A program made the translations under genes and the position numbers. Below the pieces are notes generated by a model. The model did not search any database and was not told the origin of the DNA. It saw only the letters and a program-made list of their open reading frames with translations. This document shows positions 6,740-12,675 of a stretch of DNA of 12,675 bases, in pieces. Each line of letters begins with the position of its first letter. Position 1 is the first letter of the stretch. Origin of the DNA: Deltaproteobacteria bacterium UBA1386 (GTDB taxonomy: Bacteria; Desulfobacterota; Syntrophorhabdia; Syntrophorhabdales; Syntrophorhabdaceae); the NCBI GenBank assembly GCA_002305765.1, contig DBQU01000074.1:1-12675 (forward strand). The letters are read 5' to 3'.

Positions 6740-7468
6740 TCACTCCTGTGGTCCGAGGAGGGACCTCTCTTCGACGAGGCGCGTCTTGAATACCACGGGG
6801 TAGGTCCTGTTGCCGACGGTGCTCACCTTGCAGGGAGGGTCGCACTTCGTCCTGCACGTGTAGGGTGGGATGCTCAGAGGCGGGGGGCACCGGTAGAAGA
6901 GAAGGTCGTGCCAGAGATAGAGCCGGTCCTTTGCCACGTCGTAGACGTAACGGTAACGGTCGAGGTAGCCCGGAACGCCATCGTCATGCCCGTAATCGCT
7001 GCTTACCCACTGGACGTAGCGAAACCTGTCGGGGACAGTGTTCCCGTCCGCGTCGGGGGCAAGGAAGAACCCGTTGTTGCAGCCGTCGGGAAAATAGCAT
7101 TCACCGATGACAACGCCGGGGTGCCCGGGTGCGGGGACATAATAGAGGCGGTATCTCGGGAAGAAACCCTCCCATCGTATCTCCAGCCTCTCTCCCGACT
7201 GGGCTGTCACGGGCTCTCCCAGGACCCTCCTCTCACCGAAGAGGTACCCGTCGTCTGCCGCCACGGGCCTTAAGACGAACCTTACGAGTCCGTCCCTCAC
7301 CAGGGCGTCGATATCCTGCTCGCGACGGCCAAGGGCCTCTGCGGCGCCGGAAGCGTTAAAGCCCTCATAGTCCGGGACCATGAGCGCGCATGATACGAGA
7401 AGCACGAAAGTTATGGCGGCGGTGACAACCCCCGTAAACCCGGTGCGGGACCTCCGCGCGGAACCCAT
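6740..7468 (-). CDS. Predicted lipoprotein of unknown function, 242 aa
   Basis: Basic N-terminus, hydrophobic segment 13-25 and a lipobox LVSC with C27 as the lipidated residue, so the protein is probably anchored in the periplasm or outer membrane. I do not recognise the family. The mature part has an acidic loop D139-A-D141-G-N143-T-V-P-D147 that resembles the calcium-binding loops of EF-hand or thrombospondin type-3 repeats. It also has a Tyr-rich region (YLDRYRYVYDVAKDRLYLWHD, about 168-188, one base-pair short of a clear repeat) and a Pro/Cys-rich segment with C194, C205, C209 and C213; C124 and C130 could add a disulfide. Its ATG overlaps the stop of the preceding gene (TAATG), so translation is likely coupled to the DUF1850-like protein. 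The two may act together. Calcium binding is inferred from the motif only. Confidence 0.75.
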   Translation of the reverse strand: MGSARRSRTGFTGVVTAAITFVLLVSCALMVPDYEGFNASGAAEALGRREQDIDALVRDGLVRFVLRPVAADDGYLFGERRVLGEPVTAQSGERLEIRWEGFFPRYRLYYVPAPGHPGVVIGECYFPDGCNNGFFLAPDADGNTVPDRFRYVQWVSSDYGHDDGVPGYLDRYRYVYDVAKDRLYLWHDLLFYRCPPPLSIPPYTCRTKCDPPCKVSTVGNRTYPVVFKTRLVEERSLLGPQE

Positions 7469-7932
7469 TATCGCCCCTGACCCGACCCGCAGACCCCATC
7501 ATGCACGGAGATGGTCAACGGGTCGCCTCCCGCGGCAAAGTCCTTCAGATGAAGAACGGTTGTACCCACGGTGATGGTGTGGTCCCTGTAATCGTGGCTT
7601 TTCAGGTGAATGGAGCCCACGTTGCGGTACAGTTCCGCCGAGGGCCCGTCGCTCTCAAGCCTGTAGTACTCGAAGACACCGGCGGAGGGGCTTTCCACCC
7701 GTATGACCGAAAGCCCCTTGCCGGTCTCATGAAGGAAGGTCTCCCGCACGGGAGCAAGGTAGATCGAATTGACGAAATCAAGGTGAACGATGCATCCACC
7801 CTCGACGGGAAGTGAAACAAGGGGTCCTCCCCCGTCTCCCGCCGATACCACGAGGCATGCCGCCGTCGCGGTTGCCGCTAGCAGCATCAGGGACATCAGA
7901 CCCAAGCACACGCCGGTGCGGACGGACGCCAT
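7468..7932 (-). CDS. Small exported DUF1850-like protein
   Basis: A 154-aa protein with a Sec-type signal (hydrophobic 8-24, likely cleavage after TATA). The mature part resembles DUF1850: a segment with FVNSIYLAPVRETF in place of the family's HSV-x-x-x-P-x-x-E pattern, followed by a C-terminal HTITVGTTVLHLKDFAAG-like beta segment. I judge this from remembered family style, without a profile search. DUF1850 proteins are usually found beside TAXI-type TRAP transporters, which are absent here. The open frame extends to a TTG at 7938, but the AGGAGG ribosome site lies only 6 nt before the ATG at 7932, which is preferred over the ATG at 7935. It begins 37 nt after the pckG stop with no terminator between, and its stop overlaps the next gene's start. 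Confidence 0.72.
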   Translation of the reverse strand: MASVRTGVCLGLMSLMLLAATATAACLVVSAGDGGGPLVSLPVEGGCIVHLDFVNSIYLAPVRETFLHETGKGLSVIRVESPSAGVFEYYRLESDGPSAELYRNVGSIHLKSHDYRDHTITVGTTVLHLKDFAAGGDPLTISVHDGVCGSGQGR

Positions 7933-7969
7933 CATCAACCTCCTGAAAGGACGCGATGGTCCCGGCCGT

Positions 7970-9763
7970 CTAGCTTCCCAGCCTCTTCGCGAGCGCCTTC
8001 AATTCCCCTGCCAGAACCTGGGGCAGGCGGTCTCCAAACTGGGCGAAATGCTTCTCCATGTCCCTGACCTCCTCTTTCCAGGCATCGACATCTATGCGCA
8101 GCAGCTCTTTCATATCCTCGGCGGCCACATCAAGTCCGGTGAGGTCGAGGTCTTCCACCGACGGCATGTAGCCTATGGCCGTTTCCTGTGCTCCCGCCTT
8201 GCCTTCGACTCTCTCGCACATCCATTTCAGGACGCGGCTGTTCTCCCCGAAACCGGGCCAGAGCCACCTGCCGTCGGCGGTCTTTCTGAACCAGTTGGTG
8301 TAAAAGATGCGGGGTGCCTTGTCTCCCAGGCGCTTGCCCATGTCGAGCCAGTGCTGGAAGTAATCTCCCATGTGGTAGCCGCAGAAGGGCTTCATCGCAA
8401 AGGGGTCGCGGCGCACGTCGCCGATGGAGCCGATGTTCGCGGCCGTTGTCTCCGACGAGGCGGTCGCCCCCATGAAAACACCGTGTTCCCAGCTGAATGC
8501 CTCATGGACGAGCGGTACCGTGGCGGCACGGCGGCCTCCGAAGATGAAGATGTCAATGGGGACGCCTTCAAGCTTCTCCCAGTCGGGACTGATGATGGGG
8601 CATTGTTGCGCCGGGGCCGTGAAGCGGGCGTTGGGATGCGCCGTCGGGTCCTTCGATCCGGGTGTCCAGTCCTGTCCGCGCCAGTCGATGGTGTGGGTTG
8701 GCGGCTCTTCCGTCATCCCCTCCCACCAGATATCGCCATCGTCTGTGAGGCCGCAGTTCGTGAAGATGCAGTTCTCCTTGATCGTGTCCATGGCGGCCGG
8801 GTTGGACGCATAGGACGTGCCGGGCGCCACTCCAAAGAAACCCGCCTCGGGGTTGATAGCATGGAGCCTCCCATCGGGCCTGATCTTCATCCAGGCTATG
8901 TCGTCACCGATACACTCGGCCTTCCAGCCGTCTACCGTGGGCTGTATCATGGCAAGGTTGGTCTTGCCCGAGGCTGAAGGGAACGCGGCTGCTATGTGGT
9001 ACTGCCTTCCCTCGGGACTTGTGAGACGCAGGATGAGCATGTGCTCCGCCATCCAGCCCTCTCGCCGTGCCATGGCGGAGGCGATGCGAAGGGCGAGACA
9101 TTTCTTGCCGAGCAGCGCGTTGCCGCCGTAACCGGACCCGTAGGACCATATGAGGTTCTCATCGGGGAAATGGCTGATATATTTCTTGTCCATGGGCGCA
9201 CAGGGCCAGGAAACGTCCTTCTCTCCCTTTTCGAGGGGCGCTCCGACGGAATGCATGCAGGGGATGAATTCGCCGTCCGTGCCCAACTGCTCGAGCACCC
9301 GCGTCCCCACACGTGTCATGATATGCATGTTGCAGACAACGTAGGGGCTGTCCGTTATCTCGATGCCGATCTTCGCTATGGGCGAGCCGATGGGGCCCAT
9401 CGAGAAGGGGATGATGTACATGGTACGGCCCTTCATGCAACCGTCATAGAGACCGCGCATGATGCCCTTCAACTCGTCGATCTCGATCCAGTTGTTCGTG
9501 GGACCGGCCTGGGATTCCTCAGGGTAGCTGATGTAGGTGCGATCCTCAACACGGGCAACATCGGACGGCTGGGAACGGAAGAGAAAGCTGTTGGGCCGCT
9601 TCTCGAGTGGTATGGCCGACCCTACCTCCACGGCATGGGCCATGAGACTGTCGTACTCCTCCTTTGAACCGTCACACCAGTAAACGCTGTCAGGTTTGCA
9701 CATGCGCGCCATGTCGTCGACCCATTGAAGAAGATCTTTGTGTTCTGTGTTCGCGCTTTTCAT
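7970..9763 (-). CDS. pckG: Phosphoenolpyruvate carboxykinase (GTP)
   Basis: Cytosolic enzyme interconverting oxaloacetate + GTP and PEP + GDP + CO2, the entry to gluconeogenesis or an anaplerotic step in anaerobes. At 597 aa it aligns end to end with the GTP class, not the ATP class. Visible elements: the nucleotide P-loop FPSASGKTN (261-269, with K267 and T268), the kinase-2 motif GDDIAWM (286-292) with D288, the metal ligands K221, H241 and D288, conserved INPEAGFFGVAPGTS, FGGRR (408-412), and the guanine-pocket region WFRKTADGRWLWPGFGENSR. The residue between A264 and G266 is Ser (S265) where vertebrate and most bacterial enzymes have a reactive Cys. The start ATG has AGGAGG 8 nt upstream. 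It lies 158 nt after recR, across a repeat-rich gap, and appears to lead a small operon with two exported proteins. Confidence 0.96.
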   Translation of the reverse strand: MKSANTEHKDLLQWVDDMARMCKPDSVYWCDGSKEEYDSLMAHAVEVGSAIPLEKRPNSFLFRSQPSDVARVEDRTYISYPEESQAGPTNNWIEIDELKGIMRGLYDGCMKGRTMYIIPFSMGPIGSPIAKIGIEITDSPYVVCNMHIMTRVGTRVLEQLGTDGEFIPCMHSVGAPLEKGEKDVSWPCAPMDKKYISHFPDENLIWSYGSGYGGNALLGKKCLALRIASAMARREGWMAEHMLILRLTSPEGRQYHIAAAFPSASGKTNLAMIQPTVDGWKAECIGDDIAWMKIRPDGRLHAINPEAGFFGVAPGTSYASNPAAMDTIKENCIFTNCGLTDDGDIWWEGMTEEPPTHTIDWRGQDWTPGSKDPTAHPNARFTAPAQQCPIISPDWEKLEGVPIDIFIFGGRRAATVPLVHEAFSWEHGVFMGATASSETTAANIGSIGDVRRDPFAMKPFCGYHMGDYFQHWLDMGKRLGDKAPRIFYTNWFRKTADGRWLWPGFGENSRVLKWMCERVEGKAGAQETAIGYMPSVEDLDLTGLDVAAEDMKELLRIDVDAWKEEVRDMEKHFAQFGDRLPQVLAGELKALAKRLGS

Positions 9764-9847
9764 CTGTAGTTCCTCCTGTCAATATCTGCAGCGAAATAGT
9801 TAACAACAAATCGTGGTGGGATTGCAAGAGAAGAAGAAGCAGATAAG

Positions 9848-9921
9848 GGGTCATGGGTTATGGGTCATGGGAAGGAAGGATCCCTTCCTATCACCTATGA
9901 CCTATCACCTGTCACCTGTCT
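9848..9921. repeat. Inverted degenerate heptamer array between recR and pckG
   Basis: Plus strand: heptamers GGGTCAT, GGGTTAT, GGGTCAT (9848-9868), then a centre containing AGGAAGG-ATC-CCTTCCT, then CCTATCA, CCTATGA, CCTATCA, CCTGTCA, CCTGTCT (9887-9921). Read on one strand both halves are variants of CCYATSA, in opposite orientation, so the element can fold into a long imperfect hairpin. On the minus strand it ends in a pyrimidine-rich tract and may help end the dnaX-ybaB-recR transcript. It begins directly at the recR stop codon. Confidence 0.8.
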
Positions 9922-10518
9922 TCATAGCTTTTTTCTGTTTTCCAGGGAGCTTTTGATGGTCAGGGGGTCGATGTAGACGATATCTCCGCCTACGGGGATG
10001 CCTGAGGCTATTCTTGTGATCCTTACGTCGTAGGGTTTGAGGAGCTCGCCGATGTAGTGGGCGGTGGTGTTGCCTTCGATGTTGAGGTTCGTGGCGACGA
10101 TGACCTCGCTTATGCCTTCGCGGGCGACGCGGTCGCGAAGCTCGTTTATCCTGATGTCGTCGGGGCCCACGCCCTCGATGGGGTTGATGACGCCATGGAG
10201 GATGTGGTACCGGAAATGCCCGGGGTTGGAGGACTCGATGACCATCATGTGGGAAGACTCTTCCACAACGCATACCGAGGTCCTGTCACGCCTCTCGTCC
10301 CTGCATATCACGCAGGGGTCGGTATCGGTGATATTGAAGCAAACGCTGCAGAGGCGTATCTTCTCCTTGATGTCGATGAGGCTTCTCGACAGCTCCGTGA
10401 TATACCCCTCCTTGGCGTTGAGCAGGAAGAAGGCGAGCCGTGTCGCCGTCTTCCGGCCGATGCCGGGAAGCCGCGTCAGGTTCTCGATAAGCCGTTCGAT
10501 CGGTTCGGGGTAGAACAC
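9922..10518 (-). CDS. recR: Recombination mediator protein RecR
   Basis: A 198-aa DNA-binding clamp of the RecFOR pathway, which helps load RecA at single-strand gaps. All parts are present: N-terminal helix-hairpin-helix (LPGIGRKTATRLAF, 17-30), C4 zinc finger C57-x2-C60...C69-x2-C72, Toprim domain from about 80 (VVEESSHMMVIE), the EVIVATNLNIEGNTTAHYI block (138-156) and the C-terminal ASGIPVGGDIVYID motif. The start is GTG, 3 nt after the ybaB stop, with only a weak ribosome site, so translation is probably coupled to ybaB. The last codons contain an A6G run (AAAAAAG), but no useful alternative frame follows. Confidence 0.96.
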   Translation of the reverse strand: MFYPEPIERLIENLTRLPGIGRKTATRLAFFLLNAKEGYITELSRSLIDIKEKIRLCSVCFNITDTDPCVICRDERRDRTSVCVVEESSHMMVIESSNPGHFRYHILHGVINPIEGVGPDDIRINELRDRVAREGISEVIVATNLNIEGNTTAHYIGELLKPYDVRITRIASGIPVGGDIVYIDPLTIKSSLENRKKL

Positions 10519-10521
10519 GTC

Positions 10522-10836
10522 CTACATCCCGAAGGGCATCTGCATGCCGCCCGTCACCTTCGACATCTCCTCCTGGACCATCTCGCGGGAGCGGTCGAGC
10601 CCTTCGTTGACGGCCGCGACAATGAGGTCTTCCAGGAGTTCGTTGTCCTTTTCCTCGAGAACTTCCGGGGATATCTTCAGAGAGACAACCTCCTGCTTGC
10701 CGTTGACGACACAGCTCACCATACCGCCACCGGACTGTGCCTCCACCGTCTTGTCGGCCATCTCTTCCTGGAGCTTCATGAGACGGTCCTGCATCTTCTT
10801 GGCCTGCTGCAATATCTGGTTGAAACCCTTGGACAT
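10522..10836 (-). CDS. ybaB: YbaB/EbfC family nucleoid-associated protein
   Basis: A 104-aa DNA-binding dimer, almost always encoded between dnaX and recR. The N-terminal helix (FNQILQQAKKMQDRLMKLQEEM) and the central beta strands (GGGMVSCVVNGKQEVVSLKISPEVL) followed by helix EDLIVAAVNEGLDRSREMVQEEM fit the family, as does the Gly/Met-rich tail. A strong ribosome site (AGGAGG, 7 nt) precedes the ATG, which is 11 nt after the dnaX stop. In related bacteria it coats DNA and may influence global expression or repair; nothing specific is shown here. Confidence 0.95.
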   Translation of the reverse strand: MSKGFNQILQQAKKMQDRLMKLQEEMADKTVEAQSGGGMVSCVVNGKQEVVSLKISPEVLEEKDNELLEDLIVAAVNEGLDRSREMVQEEMSKVTGGMQMPFGM

Positions 10837-10847
10837 GCTGTCTCCTC

Positions 10848-12437
10848 CTAAAGATTGAAGAGAGAATCCGCCTCCTTCACGTACTCCTCGAGGATGTTCT
10901 TCTTCCTGTCGCCGGCGTCCCTGAACTCTGCGTTCATCGCCCTGCCGAAGAACTCGCTCGCGAGCTTGCGGACCTCTTCAAATTCGCTTTTTATGAAATT
11001 GCCGTACTTCTTGTCGACGAGGACGATGAGATCATCCCCCTCAACCGAACATTCGCAGGAGTCGAACATGCTTCCGAGAAAAGGCTTCTTCTTCTTGAGG
11101 TATTCCACGAAGCCACGGACGCCCTCCCCCGCCGGGCGCCCGCCCGCCGCTGAAGCATTCTCCTCACGGGACGGCGCGGACGGAGCACGGGAAACATCAC
11201 CCTCCGCTTCCTGCCTGCCGTCTCCCATATCCCGTTCCCTGCTCCCTGTATCCCGTTCCCTGTATCCCGTTCCCTGTGTCCTCTCCCCTGCCCGCGAAGC
11301 CTGCGGCTCTCCCCGTTGCAGCTCTCCTATGACCTTTTCCACGTCCCTGAGCTGCGACAGGTTGTAGAGGTTGATGTAGAGAGTCTCCAGCGCGATCCGC
11401 GGGAAAAGCCCCCTCATGAGGTCTTCGCTGCGGAGCATGTAGTAGAGCATGTTCTGGATCTCGTAATATTCTATGTTCGCGATGAGACCACTCAAGGCCT
11501 TGTACTCGTCCTCGCCCATGGAGATGAAATCGGGCAGTCCCCCCACGGCCTTCACGATCATCATGTTCCTGAGGTAGGAGACGAGACCGCGATAGACCTG
11601 GTTCACGTCGTAGCCATCGCCGAGGGTCGTCTCGATCGCCGAAAGTCCGTCGTTCAGGTCCTTCGTGAGAAGAGACCTCACGATGCGATGGACGACCTCC
11701 TTCTCGACAACCCCGATGATGTTGATGACATCACCTTCGGAGATGTGCTGCCCGCTGTATGCTATTATCTGCTCAAGGATGGATTCGGCGTCCCGCATGG
11801 AACCGTCCGCCTCGATCGCGACATGATGGAAGGCCCCCTCGTCGAAAGTTATCCCGTCCTTTTTGCAGATGGCCTTGAGCTGCTCCACTATCTCCTTTTC
11901 CGTGATGCGCCTGAAATCGAAGCGCTGGCAGCGGGACATGATCGTGTAGGGAATCTTCTGCAGTTCCGTGGTCGCAAGGATGAAGATGTTGTGTCCCGGG
12001 GGCTCCTCCAGGGTCTTGAGGAAGGCGTTGCGCGCCTGGTCCGTCAGCATGTGGGCCTCATCGAGGATGTAGACCTTGTAGGCTGCCTTCATGGGAAGGT
12101 AGCGCACGGTCTCCCGCAGTTCCTTGATGTCATCGATCCCCCGCGTCGAAGCGGCGTCTATCTCGATGACGTCCACGAAATTGCCGCCCGCTATCCCAAC
12201 GCAGTTCTCGCAGACATTGCAGGGCTCAGCCGTCGGGCCGTTCACGCAGTTGACCGCCTTTGCGAGGATCCGGGCCAGCGAGGTCTTTCCAACGCCACGG
12301 GGCCCCGTGAAAAGAAAGGCGTGTGCTATCCTGCCTGCCGTTATGGAATTCTTGAGGGTGGTAATGATGTGCGGCTGACCGACCACATCATCGAATCTCT
12401 GGGGTCTCCAACGTCTTGCTATGACCGTGTAGCTCAA
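10848..12437 (-). CDS. dnaX: DNA polymerase III gamma/tau subunit DnaX
   Basis: AAA+ clamp-loader ATPase that opens the sliding clamp at the replication fork. Numbered from TTG at 12437 (529 aa): Walker A GPRGVGKT (45-52), zinc module C64, C73, C76, C79, Walker B DEAH (126-129), sensor 1 ILATTE, and the SRC arginine-finger motif (168-170). A charged linker follows domain III and a tau-like C-terminal domain (about 440-529, ending KEADSLFNL) completes the protein. The frame stays open to 12500, but that extension lies in the SRP RNA gene. TTG-AGC-TAC-ACG-GTC gives the usual family N-terminus (M)SYTVIARRWRP, with GAGG about 9 nt upstream, so TTG is chosen. The linker contains an exact 14-bp tandem DNA repeat (11228-11276). 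No A6G slippery site for gamma production was seen. First gene of the dnaX-ybaB-recR cluster. Confidence 0.94.
   Translation of the reverse strand: MSYTVIARRWRPQRFDDVVGQPHIITTLKNSITAGRIAHAFLFTGPRGVGKTSLARILAKAVNCVNGPTAEPCNVCENCVGIAGGNFVDVIEIDAASTRGIDDIKELRETVRYLPMKAAYKVYILDEAHMLTDQARNAFLKTLEEPPGHNIFILATTELQKIPYTIMSRCQRFDFRRITEKEIVEQLKAICKKDGITFDEGAFHHVAIEADGSMRDAESILEQIIAYSGQHISEGDVINIIGVVEKEVVHRIVRSLLTKDLNDGLSAIETTLGDGYDVNQVYRGLVSYLRNMMIVKAVGGLPDFISMGEDEYKALSGLIANIEYYEIQNMLYYMLRSEDLMRGLFPRIALETLYINLYNLSQLRDVEKVIGELQRGEPQASRAGERTQGTGYRERDTGSRERDMGDGRQEAEGDVSRAPSAPSREENASAAGGRPAGEGVRGFVEYLKKKKPFLGSMFDSCECSVEGDDLIVLVDKKYGNFIKSEFEEVRKLASEFFGRAMNAEFRDAGDRKKNILEEYVKEADSLFNL
11228..11276 (-). repeat. 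14-bp tandem repeat inside dnaX
   Basis: Plus strand: three exact copies of TATCCCGTTCCCTG (11228-11241, 11249-11262, 11263-11276), the first two separated by CTCCCTG (11242-11248). The unit is itself two heptamers, so the tract is seven heptamers (49 nt). It encodes about residues 388-404 of DnaX (GTGYRERDTGSRERDMG region) in the low-complexity linker. Degenerate copies continue on both sides (CTCCCATATCCC before, TGTCCTCTCCCCTG after). Confidence 0.92.
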
Positions 12438-12473
12438 ATGTGAACGCCTCTTCGGGGGTTCGTGGTGTGTACC

Positions 12474-12490
12474 AAAAAAAAGCCAGGCTA
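12474..12490 (-). terminator. Terminator of the SRP RNA gene
   Basis: On the minus strand the closing strand of the SRP RNA terminal helix (GCCTGGCT) runs straight into eight T residues (12474-12481). The RNA's own end-helix therefore serves as an intrinsic terminator, and only 36 nt separate the T-run from the dnaX TTG. Confidence 0.8.
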
Positions 12491-12577
12491 CCTGCGGCAC
12501 ACGGTCGAGCTACTACCGCTGCTTCCTTCCGGACCTGACGGGGTTCATAACCTCCACGTTGCGCAGGGCCTGGCCAT
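12478..12577 (-). ncRNA. ffs: Bacterial small SRP RNA (4.5S type)
   Basis: On the minus strand the conserved apical hairpin GTCAGGTCCGGAAGGAAGCA (GGAA tetraloop, 12519-12538 region) is flanked by the asymmetric-loop sequences for Ffh M-domain binding (AGCAGCGG) and by a terminal helix GGCCAGGC with GCCTGGCT. Length is about 100 nt and there is no Alu domain, i.e. the short 4.5S form. It works with Ffh and FtsY in co-translational membrane targeting. It lies about 12 nt after tRNA-Ser and just before dnaX, an arrangement seen in several phyla. The exact ends are approximate. Confidence 0.93.
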
Positions 12578-12589
12578 TCTCAATCAAAA

Positions 12590-12675
12590 TGGCGGAGAGA
12601 GAGGGATTTGAACCCTCGGTACGCGTTTTAGCACGTACACACGATTTCCAATCGTGCTCCTTCAGCCGCTCGGAC
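12590..12675 (-). tRNA. tRNA-Ser (anticodon GGA), 5' end cut by window edge
   Basis: Class II tRNA with anticodon loop TTGGAAA (GGA anticodon at 12647-12649), a 5-bp anticodon stem CGATT/AATCG, a long variable arm with a GTACG/CGTAC stem typical of Ser, and T-loop GGTTCAAATCC. The 3' acceptor strand ends CTCTCCG followed by encoded CCA (12590-12592). The first 7-8 nt (5' acceptor strand) lie beyond position 12675. It reads UCC/UCU codons. Confidence 0.95.

Noticed and set aside
7790..8977. Plus-strand open frame of 395 codons
   Set aside because: It is antisense to pckG and the DUF1850-like gene, both well supported on the minus strand.
9848..9921. CRISPR array
   Set aside because: The repeat units are 7 bp, degenerate, contiguous and inverted in two halves; there are no spacers and no cas genes.
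9925..9940. A6G slippery-looking run at the end of recR
   Set aside because: It lies four codons before the recR stop and no conserved protein continues in either shifted frame, so programmed frameshifting is unlikely.
11316..12443. Plus-strand open frame of 375 codons
   Set aside because: It is antisense to dnaX; His/Val/Asp-rich composition is typical of a reverse-strand shadow.
12438..12500. 21-codon N-terminal extension of dnaX
   Set aside because: It lies in the SRP RNA terminator and terminal helix. The TTG at 12437 gives the conserved DnaX N-terminus.

Overview
The window is about 58% G+C by eye and looks chromosomal. It carries a conserved bacterial core block (tRNA-Ser, SRP RNA, dnaX, ybaB, recR), a GTP-dependent PEP carboxykinase, a PerR-KatG peroxide-defence pair and a multi-PAS sensor. 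This mixture suggests an anaerobic or microaerophilic member of the Desulfobacterota (former Deltaproteobacteria). That assignment is an impression from gene style and cannot be proven from the window. No transposase, integrase, CRISPR array or phage gene was seen.

Layout, read along the minus strand from right to left. The right edge cuts a tRNA-Ser(GGA) gene, which is followed after about 12 nt by the SRP RNA gene with its own T-run terminator. Then come dnaX (TTG start), ybaB and recR, tightly packed as a DNA replication/repair operon. A 75-bp array of degenerate heptamers in inverted halves separates recR from pckG. Behind pckG, without a visible terminator, lie two small exported proteins of unknown function: a DUF1850-like protein and a lipoprotein whose start overlaps the preceding stop (TAATG). 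A third exported orphan follows after 114 nt.

The only convincing plus-strand gene (5409-5738) encodes a small exported Lys/Thr-rich protein and ends in a textbook terminator. Divergent from it is perR, with a near-consensus sigma-70 promoter and a perfect 10-3-10 dyad over the predicted transcription start. katG follows perR after about 70 nt. Peroxide regulator and peroxide-detoxifying enzyme therefore appear to be one autoregulated operon. At the left edge a PAS-repeat sensor protein starts at 2168 and runs out of the window; its output domain is not visible.

Most of the window is ordinary and well conserved. The points that deserve a second look are: an exact 14-bp tandem repeat inside the dnaX reading frame whose unit is not a multiple of three; the related-looking heptamer array next to recR; two active-site substitutions (PEPCK hyper-reactive Cys to Ser, PerR metal-ligand His to Asn); and the uncharacterised exported proteins downstream of pckG. 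I found no clear evidence of a wholly new multi-gene system.
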